Assembly: GCA_022457155.1 (NCBI GenBank)
Contig: JAJGOT010000131.1
Span: 124,001 to 188,000, forward strand
Direction: 5' to 3'
Length of the DNA stretch: 64,000 nucleotides
DNA from: Cladopsammia gracilis
Lineage: Eukaryota; Cnidaria; Anthozoa; Scleractinia; Dendrophylliidae
Part shown: piece by piece, positions 21,465 through 33,226 of the stretch
Position numbering within the stretch: position 1 is the first letter of the stretch
Layout of the letters: each line of letters starts with the position of its first letter
The notes under the pieces: generated by a model
Seen by the model: only the letters and a program-made list of their open reading frames with translations
What the model was told of the DNA's origin: nothing
Databases searched by the model: none
Position numbers and translations under genes: made by a program

Positions 21465-22297
21465 TTATCTCACGCTACATCACCACAAAGGCATTAAAGT
21501 TCTTATTTAGTTTCGATATCTCACGTTACCTACGGTATCAATCTTTCAAATTTGTTTTTAAGTGGATGTGACCAAGACGTTCTACGCTCTTTGCGTTTTA
21601 TGCTTTTTTATCATTTTGGGAAGAGAAATTTTTCACTTCATATACACTTTAAGTGTTATCGTTATATTTTATCTAAGCAATGAATGTTATAATCTGTAGA
21701 AAAAGAGCTTTTTTTAAAAAAAAATACTGCAATGTATATTTTCTCGATAATGCGATCATCTTAAAATCAAGAATTGATCTTTCCTTACCAAAACCTTTCA
21801 CTGTATATTCCAGACTGTCTTCGATCATAATTTTTACCGCCGGGGATAGAAAATGTTCCAAAATCTTTCAACCAACAGAGTTGTAAAAACCGATCGCTCA
21901 ACCAAATTTTGACTCCATTTCTTCTTAGCTTCGTCCTTCGCTTCGCTTCGGAAATTTATATCTACCGATTTCTTTCGATCTTCGACTGGTCTCACAGCTA
22001 AACATAGCTCCGTTAACGAAAATAATAAACATTATTACTTATACTTGTCGAATGAAAATAATCTAAATAAAAAATCTAGCAACATACAGCACTCTCAATA
22101 CATTCACGATATTCCAGAGACCATCTTATAGTTTGCGTGTGTACGGTCATGATTTCATGACCAAAGGTAAACCATAACAAAGTAGAATTTTATCAGCTTT
22201 CATAACCAGTCGTTGGTTTATCCATTCATGCGTATATTATTTCTTGTTTTTCTAAAGCTGATAACGAGAAATGATCACAATTGCTTAAGAAACTTAC

Positions 22298-22369
22298 AAT
22301 ACTTTCAACGTCGATAGCTTTTGGAAAACCTGTGCAGGTAGCCGTTGAATTTTATTATTGTTAATGTAC
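22298..22369 (-). CDS. LRR exon, family B copy 2 (72 nt)
   Basis: Intact minus-strand 72-nt phase 2-2 exon with CAG acceptor and GTAAGTTT donor, encoding YINNNKIQRLPAQVFQKLST and so on, one LRR. It belongs to the first full tandem B unit. Confidence 0.73.
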
Positions 22370-23544
22370 CTGTAAATGAAAGAAACGATTAGTTGATGCA
22401 TGCGGAGCATCGAATACTTTTCCCTTTCTATCTCGTTAATGCGCATGCGCGCAAACGAGATACAGGTATCAGTATAAAAAGGGACAAAAGTTGTTAACAA
22501 AGGTTCGTTCTTAATTTAACTTTGTTAACTTTTGTCCCGGGGGGAGTTAATTCTTTCTTCTTCAAAGAAGCTATATTAGGGCATTGAGGATACGGTTGGT
22601 TAAACCGGTTAGGATTTCAAGAAGGCCGTCACATACCGCCACTAAAATTCTTTGGGAGCACCTTCGGACCTATTGTTAATTTCCCTAGGGTATTGGGATG
22701 CCATGAACTTGTCATAATTATCTCACGCTACGTCACCACAAAGGCATTAAAGTTCTTATTTAGTTTCGATATCTCACGTTACCTACGGTATCAATCTTTC
22801 AAATTTGTTTTTAAGTGGATGTGACCAAAACGTTCTACGCTCTTTGCGTTTTATGCTTTTTTATCATTTTGGGAAGAGAAATTTTTCACTTCATATACAC
22901 TTTAAGTGTTATCGTTATATTTTATCTAAGCAATGAATGTTATAATCTGTAGAAAAAGAGCTTTTTTTAAAAAAAAATACTGCAATGTATATTTTCTCGA
23001 TAATGCGATCATCTTAAAATCAAGAATTGATCTTTCCTTACCAAAACCTTTCACTGTATATTCCAGACTGTCTTCGATCATAATTTTTACCGCCGGGGAT
23101 AGAAAATGTTCCAAAATCTTTCAACCAACAGAGTTGTAAAAACCGATCGCTCAACCAAATTTTGACTCCATTTCTTCTTAGCTTCGTCCTTTGTTTCGCT
23201 TCGAAAATTTATTTCTACCGATTTCTTTCGATCTTCGACTGGTCTCACAGCTAAACATAGCTCAGTTAACGAAAATAATAAACATTATCACTAATACTTG
23301 TCGAATGAAAATAATCTAAATCAAACATCTAGCAACATACAGCACTCTCAACACATTCACGATATTCCAGAGACCATCTTAGATTTTGCGTGTGTACGGG
23401 GGCATGACCAAAGGTAAACCATAACAAAGTAGAATTTTATCAGCTTTCATAACCAGTCGTTGGTTTATCCATTCATGCGTTCATTATTTATTATGTTTCT
23501 AAAGCTGATAACGAGAAATGATCACAATTGCTTAAGAAACTTAC

Positions 23545-23616
23545 AATTCTTTCAACGTCGATAGCTTTTGGAAAACCTGTGCAGGTAGCCGTTGAATTTT
23601 ATTATTGTAAATGTAC
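23545..23616 (-). CDS. LRR exon, family B copy 3 (72 nt)
   Basis: Intact minus-strand 72-nt phase 2-2 exon, TTTTCAG acceptor and GTAAGTTT donor, encoding YIYNNKIQRLPAQVFQKLST and so on. Lies 1247 bp from copy 2, within the second tandem unit. Confidence 0.73.
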
Positions 23617-24465
23617 CTGAAAATGAAAGAAACGATTAGTTGATGCATGCGGAGCATCGAATAGTTTTCCCTTTTTATCCCATCAATGCGCATGCTCGCA
23701 AACGAGATATAGGTATCAGTATGAAAAAGGAACAAAAGTTGTTAACAAACGTGCGTTGTTAACTTTGTTAACTTTTGTCCGGGGGGGGGGGGGGGTAGTT
23801 CGTTCTTCTTTATAGAAGCTATATTAGAACTTTGTGGATATGGTTGGTTAAACCGGTTAGGATTTCGAGAAGGCGCCGTCACATAGCGCCACTAAAATTT
23901 TTTGGAAGCACTCCTATAGTTAATTTCCCTAGGGTATTGGGATGTCATGAACTTGTCATAATTATCTCACGCTATGTCGCCACAAAGGTATTAAAGTTAT
24001 TATTTAGTTTTCAAATTTGTTTTTAAGTGGATGTGTCCGAGACGTTCTACGCTCTTTGCGTCTTATGCTTTTTTTATCATTTTGGGAAGAGAAATATTTC
24101 ACTTCATATACACTTTAAGTGGTATCGTTATATTTTATCTGAGCAAAGAATGTTATAATCTGTAGAAAAAGAGATTTAAAAAAATACTGCAATGTATATG
24201 TTCTCGATAAAGCGATCATCTTAAAATCATGAATTGATCTTTCCTTACTATACCAAAACCTTTCACTGTATATTCCAGACTGTCTTCGCTCATAATTTCT
24301 ACCGCCGGGGATAGAAAATTTTCCAAAATCTTTCAACCAACATCGCTCAACCAAATTTTTTCTCCATTTCTTCTTAGCTTCGTCCATTGCTTCGCTTCGG
24401 AAATTTATATCTACCGATTTCTTTCGATCTTCGACTGGTCTCACAGCTAAACATAGCTCAGTTTA

Positions 24466-25038
24466 CCCTATTCAGCCTGGCTTTTTTTTGAGTTGCTGAG
24501 CCCCTGGGCGGGGGTGGGGGGTTCGTAAGTTCAAGAACATTAAGGTTATGACAATGAAACCTGGAGGGTACATAGTACGTCCAAAACTGTCTCCTTTGTT
24601 GTCCGCACAATGGTGCGATGACATCATATGACGTAGTTATTAGGTAATTAGTTATACGGCCGCCATCTTGGATCCGCCATCTTGAATTTCTGAAATTTTT
24701 TAAAACCTCTTAAAAACCGTCCAAATGGACGCAAAATTAAACAAAACCAATAAATAAACGCTAAATGACGTAAAAAAACAAAAGTGATACCATTAAACTT
24801 TGTTTTTCTTCATTCAAAGGTATAAATATGCAAATTTAAAGAAAACATCGCTGTCAAAATCTTGTTGTCATGGAAACATCAAGTCACGTGATCAAAAAAT
24901 TGTCATATGAAATTGTTGCCAGATAAATTTTAGGAAAAGTCACAAAGTTTGATGGCGTTTGAATACATATTAAAGAAGTTATGAATGTTAAAAGTTAGCC
25001 CGGACACTTTGTGCCCCGCCCCCCCACGCCGAATAGGG
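24466..25038. mobile_element. TTAA MITE family 1, copy 3 (573 bp)
   Basis: CCCTATTCAGCCTGG to the inverse, TTAA at 25039-25042 and TTTA (one mutation) at 24462-24465. Inserted in the third tandem B unit at CAGTTAACG, a site intact in the other units, which confirms the TTAA target. Confidence 0.88.
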
Positions 25039-25419
25039 TTAACGAAAAATAATAAACATTATCACTAATACTTGTCGAATGAAAATAATCTAAATCAAAC
25101 ATCTAGCAACATACAGCACTCTAAACACGTTCACGATTTTCCAGAGACCATCCTAGATTTTGCCTGTGTACAGTCATGATTGCATGACCAAAGGAAAACC
25201 ATAACAAAGTAGAATTTTACTAGCTTTCATAACCAGTCTCCCCTGACCTATTGTTAATTTCCCTAGGGTATTGGGATGTCATGAACTTGTCATAATTATC
25301 TCACGCTACGTCACCACAAAGGTATTAAAGTTCTTATTTAGTTTCGATATCTCACGTTACCTACGGTAGCAATCTTTCAAATTTGTTTTTAAGTGGATGT
25401 GTCCGAGACGTTCTACGCT

Positions 25420-25700
25420 CCTTGCGTCTTATGCTTTTTGTTTCCTGTCGAGTTGCACTTGGGTCTCTTTTATTGTTTCAATCTTGTTCGTCATGACTGT
25501 TGTAACATCTTTGTCTGCTTTTTTGAGGTTTATAGCAGAGTTGCTCTTTAACTCTTTTAGTGCTATGACCTCACCGCCTGACAGAATGTTTCTTATCTAG
25601 GATTTTTTGTTTCTGTGGCTTCAAGCACTGATTTCAGACTTAAAAACCGTTCATAAGCCTCCACTACTTCTGACCACTTCTGCAGTTCATAAATGAATTT
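25420..25700 (-). pseudogene. Penelope-like N-terminal fragment
   Basis: Minus-strand pieces KWSEVVEAYERFLSLKSVLE and, after a stop and frame change, EVIALKELKSNSAINLKKAD followed by KGTT, matching the 'ALKEL...KKADKG' segment that precedes the RT core in Penelope-like proteins. Degraded, with RT missing. Homologous DNA continues to about 26030 and is repeated at 30775-33700. Confidence 0.55.
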
Positions 25701-27668
25701 TAAAGCCTTTATACCTTACCTTTTACTTTAGCAAGACTCCAGTTTCTGTTCTAAAGTGAACCTCATCAGTTGCTCCCATAACTCAATGTCTCGCGGAATA
25801 ATATGACATTATTGCGTTGTACACAAAATCTTTGCCGCGTATGTACCCTTCGGAAAGATTGAATGTTCGATTTACCCCCACCCAAGCCCCACCCCCCTCA
25901 CCCCGGACACTAAAGCAGCGGTGTCTCTATTGGAATCAAGTCACTCTAGGCTCTCGACTCTTCACAATTACCCAAACTGAACTTCACGAAGACAAACATA
26001 TACACTGACATGACAACAAATACCTTTCATGAACCCATAACCAGCCAACAATACCTACTACCTTTCACTATCAGGATTCTTCATTTTTTATTAAGCTCAC
26101 GTTCTAACGCGTTAACGAGATGGCTTTAAGAGCCCTTTGATTAATAAATACAGTTCCCGCGCAGATTTCTAGCTTGGACTAACTTAATGTACAATTCATT
26201 CATAAGTAACACCATTAACAACCATCTACTCAAAACTTTAACATTTGAATTAAATGTATGACGTAAGTTCCTGGACAATGAAGTGTCTCAAAACTTACAG
26301 CAGGAGTCAAATGGAACACAATTCCCGATTGGGTCAAAAAAAAAGGAAACAAGCTCAGTTTTTTTAAAGCCAGTGAATAAAAAACAATCAAAACGTGAAT
26401 TGCCTCGTAAAATAAAATAAACATTATTTTTAGCTTTAATTATAAAGAGCTTTAAGTATATTTTTAACGTATCTAAGAAATATAACATCATCAACACATA
26501 TTAACTCCATCTAATCAAAACTTAATGTCATAATATTACAGTACGACGCGCCTTACCGTGAGCACTTAACAAACTTTCTTAAAGCTTTCCACGATATCAC
26601 CAACTAATTCTTATAATCATTTTCGTAACTGCGGATACCACATCTAGAGGGTGGTATTTAGTGGTTTTTCGTAGCTGGCGTGGCACAATTTTCTGAACTT
26701 TTGAAATATAATGTAAGTGAAATTAATTAAAAAGGATCAAGGGAATAGTTAGAATATGTTATTAGGATACACTGACTAACTCGTCCTAAATAAACTATTT
26801 CACATTGAATGTCTCGTGTTAGTAGAGTCAAAATAGTCAGCTGCATCATAAGAAATTGCACATATTCTGGCTTGAAACAACTTAAGTAATGAATTATTTG
26901 CTTGTGAATATAATTTTTTTTTATGTTTTGAACCACTGGACTTATTCAAACCCCATGAATATTCATTAACCTCCCTGATGACGTAATAAGGATTATATCA
27001 GACTCAAGTAATTATGCATGGGTGTCATTTGCGCTAAGTCCTAAACTGACAAGTCACGGCGAGATGACGACTCCAGCGCGCCCTGCCAACCTCTCTGGCC
27101 TCTCTGCTGAAGAAGTTGCAGTCTTGCAACGACCATTTAGTCCCTTCAACCGACTGCAGAAGCGGAGCAACAAACTCTACAAGTTGCGAATGAAGCTGGA
27201 GCTCGAGCGTCTACGGCTTTGGCAAGTGAAACTGAAATTGTACCCACTGGCACTTTACAGAAGGATTCGACAGAATGGGAGAGTTCTGGCGGCGTGGATA
27301 ATCTAGAGAAATTTACTCTTCTATTTTTTTCTTTTTTTAGTGCTTAAATTTGGTGCGGTGTGGTTTTGTAAAGGTTGGCTGTTTTCTGTTCGAGTTCAAT
27401 TTTGGTGGATGTTAGTTCGCTGTCCAGGTGTTCATTAATATTCAAGTATTTTCTGGTGTTCTCCCAAATATGGTCATTCATTCACTCAGATTTTTTATCG
27501 AGTGAGGACGTTTGATTTGAATACCGAAATGGAAGGAATTATTCTATTATTTATCCCCCTTTTTACTCTGTTTGGATTTTTATAACATAAAGTACATTTT
27601 TAACTTGTATAAGGGATACGAGATCATAAACAGGCAACACAAAGAGATTAAAAGGAAACCATACTTAC
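25701..27668. other. No clear gene; block E and spacer
   Basis: 25701-26030 continues the Penelope-associated repeat. 26390-26960 is block E of the A unit. A 94-codon plus frame at 27022-27306 (Arg/Leu-rich, no recognised domain) is probably not a gene. The A-unit flank begins near 27430. Confidence 0.4.
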
Positions 27669-27740
27669 AAATACTCCAACTTCGATAAATTAGAAAGTAT
27701 TCCAGGCGGCAGATCACGAATTTCATTTACAGATAAATGT
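27669..27740 (-). CDS. LRR exon, family A copy 4 (72 nt)
   Basis: Intact 72-nt minus-strand exon, phase 2-2, CAG acceptor and GTAAGTATGG donor. It encodes HLSVNEIRDLPPGILSNLSK and so on, one LRR. The unit retains block E to one side and block D (28271-29060) to the other, as at 2-4 kb. Confidence 0.72.
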
Positions 27741-29590
27741 CTGAAAAAAATAACAGCATTAAGAATTTAAAAGCCTGTAAATGCGAAACAAAGTAAACGT
27801 GGAAATTGCTCGCGCTTACTTTTAACACCCACCAAACCTCGTGACTTTTTCTGATATTTATCTGGGAACATTTTGCTGTGAGAGATGGATGTAATACACA
27901 TTTCCAATGTAATTTTAAGTCACCATGTCACGCTACTTAACTTACCTAATACATATTTCAACATACTTTGTAAACATCATTAATAATTCATAAGGGTACA
28001 AACAAATAGAAATGAGCCATTCCAATCACATGATTACCCTGTATACCTGATACAATCTTGATACAACTCACTAGTGGTTGTATCTAATTTGCAGTTCCAG
28101 ATACAACTCACGAGTGGTTGTATCTAATTTACATGTGAATGTGAATTTCACAAGTTGTTTACTACATTCGCGTTCGTGTTGTATCGGCACTATACATTCA
28201 CTCGCCTTCGGCTCGTGATTGTATAGGCCGGATACAACACTCCCGCTCATGTAGTAAACATTACATAAACCGCTCCAATCCGGTCTGAAAAGGGTTATAT
28301 AATAGATTTTAAACGTTTGTTAGAACATCGACGCATTGAGTTTTTTCACAAAACCCGCGAAACAATATTAAGCAGTCATTTTTGAATAGTCAGTAGTAAA
28401 AAAGAAAACGATGGAATCAGTGTCGGATAGTGTGTATTGATCTAATTTTAAATGTGAAGGGTCACGACAAATCACCCTAACAGCATCTACTCAAAACTTA
28501 GTATCAAACAAGTAAGAGCAATAGTCAGAAGTTAAAGTGCTCGGGCTGCTCACAGTTTGAATTACTTCATTGTTTGAAATGAGTGCCATGAGCATTTTCT
28601 AACATTGGTTATATCTACGCGTGTGGGGACGTCATAAAATGATAAACGGCAGTGAATGTATTGATTGCACCTAAGAGGATGCATCCCAGTGCTTATAATT
28701 GTGAGAATATATATAGTTGGTAGAGGGGGCTGGTTATGAAAGCCAGTAAACTTCAAAGGAACAAACAATAGCGCAGTCTCGGATGTTGAGTTAGCCCGTC
28801 ACATGACTCTGGCTGTGCACAGCTTAGTAAATGAGTACGATGCGAACCATCTTTTTAGATTTTGAGACAATTTTGAAGCGATTTTGGAGAATTCTTGATG
28901 TCTTGAAGACTAAACCTTATTTTAGGCTGTTATCTTCTACAGCTGGTTTGTAAGGATGCACCGTCTGATAAAAATAATTAAAATTGTTGCCATGTTTTGG
29001 AGTTAAAATGATTCCTTGGTATTGCATTACGACTCACTATTGCACATAATGTCCTGCGTCATTAGCGCGCACACAGTCCGAACCAAGGAGGTTTCCTTTG
29101 CGGATAAGTTGGCCAAATGAATAAGAAATCGTTTTCTCCTAAACGGGCGCTCTGACCTATCTTTTTCTATTGCTTAGTTGATTTCATTTTGTCAGGAAGA
29201 AAAGGTATCGCTAAAAACAGGTACACACCCATTTCTCATGGGAATAAATTATGACCTTCAGATTATCCACGCAATGAGCGCTTTGAATCATTGTTGTTTA
29301 AGGCTGTGTGCATTTACCGTGAATTTATGTTATAAATTGTTCCTTACGGTCAGTGCATTATATCTATAGCAGGTTTTCGATCATTGCATTTTAACTATCA
29401 TTCACGCGCGTGAGAAGCATGGATATAATAGATTAAATTAACCTTTGCGAGCATGGTGTCCTATGTTTTTATTGCATTTTTTGAAGCAATACTTGGCAGG
29501 GACCAATCAGTATCACTAATGGTAAGTTCAAAGAATGTCGTTCGTTGACCATTATTTCTGAGCAATCCCCATAATTGTACACCAAACGCC
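27741..29590. other. No gene; inserted hairpin repeat and block D
   Basis: 27964-28266 is an insertion between blocks A and D with two hairpins of the form GATACAACTCAC...GTGGTTGTATC. 28271-29060 is block D. 29060-29590 is anonymous. Confidence 0.45.
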
Positions 29591-29599
29591 CTTGCCAGA

Positions 29600-30760
29600 A
29601 TATTTTACGTGTTATCGTTATATTTTATCTAAGCAATGAATGTTATAATCTGTAGAAAAAGAGCTTTTTTTAAAAAAAATACTGCAATGTATATGTTCTC
29701 GATAATGCGATCTTAAAAACAAGAATTGATCTTTCCTTACCAAAACCTTTCACTGTATATTCCAGACTGTCTTCAATCATAATTTCTACCGCTGGGGATA
29801 GAAAAATTTCCAAAATCTTTCAACCAAGGGAGTTGTAACAACCGATCGCTCAACCAAATTTTGTCTCCATTTCTTCTTAGCTTCGTCCTTCTCTTCGCAT
29901 CGGAAATTTATGTCTACCGATTTCTTTCGATCTTCGACTGGTCTCACAGCTAAACATAGCTCAGTTAACGAAAAATAATAAACATTATCACTAATACTTG
30001 TCGAATGAAAACAATCTAAATCAAACATCTAGGAACATACAGCACTCTCAACACATTCACGATATTCCAGAGACCATCTTAGATTTTGCGTGTGTATGGT
30101 CATGATTGCATGACCAAAGGAAAACCATAACAAAGTAGAATTTTACCAGCTTTCATAACCAGGTCGTTGGTTTATCAATTCATGCGTACATTATTTCTTA
30201 TTTTTCTAAAGCTGATAACGAGAAATGATCACAATTGCTTAAGAAACTTACAATTCTTTCAACGTCGATAGCTTTTGGAAAGCCTGTGCAGGTAGCCGTT
30301 GAATTTTATTATTGTAAATGTACCTGTAAATGAAAGAAACGTTTAGTTGATGCATGCGGAGCATCGAATACTTTTCCCTTTCTATCTCGTTAATGCGCAT
30401 GCGCACAAACGAGATATAGGTATCAGTATAAAAAAGGGACAAAAGTTGTTAACAAAGGTTCGTTCTTAACTTAACTTTGTTAACTTTTGTCCCGGGGGTT
30501 AGTTCTTTCTTCTTCAAAGAAGCTATATTAGGGCATCGAGGATATGGTTGGTTAAACCGGTTAGGATTTCAAGAAGGTCGTCACATACCGCCACTAAAAT
30601 TCTTTGGGAGCACCTTCGGACCTATTGTTAATTTCCCTAGGGTATTGGGATGCCATGAACTTGTCATAATTACCTCACGCTAAGTCACCACAAAGGTATT
30701 AAAGTTCTTATTTAGTTTCGATATCTCACGTTACCTACGGTATCAATCTTTCAAATTTGT
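29600..30760 (-). repeat. Detached B unit
   Basis: A further copy of the 1.25-kb B unit, separated from the array at 21.5-25.3 kb. Carries the LCLAVRPVEDRKKS-type open stretch near 29960 and the LRR exon at 30252. Confidence 0.75.
30252..30323 (-). CDS. LRR exon, family B copy 4 (72 nt)
   Basis: Intact minus-strand 72-nt phase 2-2 exon with CAG acceptor and GTAAGTTT donor, encoding YIYNNKIQRLPAQAFQKLST and so on. The rightmost LRR exon recognised; if transcribed leftwards, it would be the first of the eight. Confidence 0.73.
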
Positions 30761-30774
30761 TTTTAAGTGGATGT

Positions 30775-30996
30775 GTCCGAGACGTTCTACGCTCTTTGTG
30801 TCTTATGCTTTTTGTTTCCTGTCCAGTTACACTCGGGCCTCTTTTATTGTTTCTATCTTATTCATCATGACTGTTGTAGTATCTTTGTCTGCTTTTTTGA
30901 GGTTTATAGCAGAGTTGTTTTTCAACTCTTTTAGAGCTATGACCTCATCGCCTGACAGAATGTTTCTCATCTAGGATTTTTTGTTTCTGTGGTTTC
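30775..30996 (-). pseudogene. Penelope-like N-terminal fragment, copy 2
   Basis: Second copy of the fragment at 25420-25640, with the same KEL...NLKKAD stretch and stops. Its continuation (KWSEVVEAHQRFLSLKSVL) is displaced to 33227-33310 by the insertion at 30997-33226. Confidence 0.55.
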
Positions 30997-33226
30997 AACA
31001 AATAAAATATACACATGTTAAATAAGAAAACACGCAACTTCATTCGTAACGGACAATACACTCCTACACCAAAAAATATGAACAGTTTTTCCAAGAATTA
31101 ACTTCAAATAGCAATCAAATACAAACCACTTGATTTCTTAAACTCAAAAACATCCATTTAATCCCTGATAGTTACCAAACACATGATACCACAAATAGAA
31201 AACTCTCGACTTTCAAATAACAAAAGTCAGAACTACTATATATTCGCAAATAACCCATTTATAACATTAACTTATGCAACCTTTTCATTTTGAACTCTCC
31301 ACATAAGAAAAAAATCAATGTCTGCTTCACTTTCCAAAAAAATTCACATCGATATCGATAACAAGATACAACTGCGTTAAATCTTTCCTTTATCAAGCAT
31401 TGACAACTAGTTAATTAGCCCATTTAACACTAACAGACGTACCGCTAATCGAAAACCGGAAAACATAGATATTTCAGCCCACCCACAACTGAAAATGTTA
31501 CAAAAAATATTAAACATCAAACAACATTTAACAGACCAATCTTAAACAATTTTTCAATATCGCAAACCCTTACATTTAAACGCTATTTCCGACAACCAAT
31601 CTCTTTAAATGCTAATTCATCTTTTTTTGATTTGATTTTAATTTGATTTTTTTTAATTTCTTTTCTTTTTTTTTGTTTTGTTTTTTGTTTTTATTTTTTA
31701 TTTTTTTATTTTTTTTTTTAATTTCATTTTTTCATCTTCATTTTGTTTCAACCTACTAACTTAACGTTATCCTCATAAAAACAGAGACCTAGGGATTGTC
31801 TTATCAAACACGTCAATCAAGACATAAATTAAAGTATCTCAGCAAAAAATAAAAAGAAGCTATCAGTCGCCTGCAAAACACAATGATTTCCCTCAACACA
31901 AAATAGCCCAGAGTACAGTGCTCTTACTTAAAACGATTTAGTGAATACACCTTTTCAGTTGAAAAACAAAAGAGAGTAATCACTTCCTTTTCGGTGCAAG
32001 CTGTAAATCTAATTATTAGACAAATTCATCGACAATCGCACGAAACAGTGCTCTTCAAACACCATAAAGAATGTCTCTCTCTTAGATACCAAAAACAAAA
32101 TAATAAAGTAAAACCTTAAATCTTTTAACAATATATGGATTCGGCACTTTCTCACGAGAAAAAAAAACTGAAAACGTTATTATAGTAACCGCAATGACTA
32201 ACTATAAGATGCCATATGTGTAATCTAACGCTTTATCTTTCACGCAATCGGCACAGCGTTTTATCGCCCAAACAGACATACGTTTTTCTCACGACCAAGC
32301 AACACTACATCTACTCTTAGACAACAAACAAAATCCAACACACCCAAATCTATTTCGCTGCATCTAAAACTTTCTTAAGTCTAACATTTTGAAACTTATA
32401 ACTATTACTAATCACGGATTAAAGGAGTGCGTTCGACCTTTTTGATACACTTTTTTTCCAGTGGCCGGTAAAATACGACTCGTCAACTTATATTTCAAAG
32501 CCTGAATTGGATCGCGTGCGCAACAATGCGGTATTTCACTCAATGGATGTAGTGTAGACTTAGTGTAATGACCGCCCGTCAAGGCATTTTGACAGGTACC
32601 ACGCCGGAAGTGGGAAATTTCGATTTTTCATGGCTGAGAACACAGGCATGCCACTTGACACAGGAGATCCACGACGGGATTAGAAAGCGTTCTCCTTTCA
32701 GTCGAACGCAATGATGCTTGTAGCTCAAAGGCCTTTTCAATTTTATTGGAATGGTCTGTTGAAAAAGAACTAGTGCTAAAGAGGCTACACGTATAAACTC
32801 AATGAAACTTCAGGAGGCTTCGAAATCTTATCACAACTTAGAAGACACGCACTATTTAGCGCTTCTAAATATAGTCACGCTTAGGGCAGTTTTCAATTCA
32901 GTGTCGAAAGTAATTTCGCAATTGCTTTGGTTTTGTATTGCTACGGTTTGTGATTGGCTAAAAATCCAGCACCACTTTCTCGACCAATCAGAAGTAAAAC
33001 CATAACCAATCGTGTCTTGCTCGCACGCGTTTTCCCGCGCTTGGCGCCGGCTACATGTATTTGCTTCGAGTTCCGATTGGTTCATTGGATTGCTTACGAC
33101 TGTTGTGATTGGTCAGAGTAATTACTTTGGTTTTGGTTTTACGACACTCAAATGAAAACTGTTTACCGCTCTATTTTAAAGAACATTGTAATTTCGGTAA
33201 TGCCTCAACTGAAAAAAAAAGTCACT
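30997..33226. mobile_element. 2.2-kb insertion of unknown type
   Basis: Recognised only by comparison: the copy at 25.6 kb is continuous where this one is interrupted. A possible 3-bp duplication (CAA) flanks it. No inverted ends, RT or transposase were seen. The left part is AT-rich with a T-rich tract at 31620-31730. The right part (32900-33120) has several CCAAT/ATTGG motifs. On the minus strand the right border reads GTAAGT, so an intron-like explanation was considered, but the other end lacks AG at the matching point. Confidence 0.45.

Larger units (their letters stand above)
21465..25295 (-). repeat. Tandem B units (three, about 1.25 kb)
   Basis: Units start at TTATCTCACGCTA: 21465-22717, 22718-23961 and 23962-25295. 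The first two are nearly identical over long stretches and each carries one B-type LRR exon. The third lost its exon by deletion (junction near 25237) and gained a MITE. Each unit also has a conserved minus-strand open stretch, LCLAVRPVEDRKKSVDINFR followed by a Lys/Glu-rich KKKW, which could be an exon, but its junction phase does not fit the LRR exon, so I leave it uncalled. Further copies flank the array (20575-21180, 29600-30760). Confidence 0.8.

Noticed and set aside
21673..23139. Repeated 62- and 68-codon frames on both strands
   Set aside because: Exact duplicates caused by the tandem B unit; no recognisable content and no splice support.
25755..25790. Hammerhead-like CTGATGAGGTTC...GAACAGAAAC on the minus strand (also near 33365)
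   Set aside because: The stem pairs, but the segment lies in a probable coding stretch (ELWEQLMRFTLEQK) and no stem I or III was seen; coincidence is more likely.
27022..27306. 94-codon Arg/Leu-rich plus-strand frame
   Set aside because: No domain, no splice context, and another frame over the same DNA is equally plausible.
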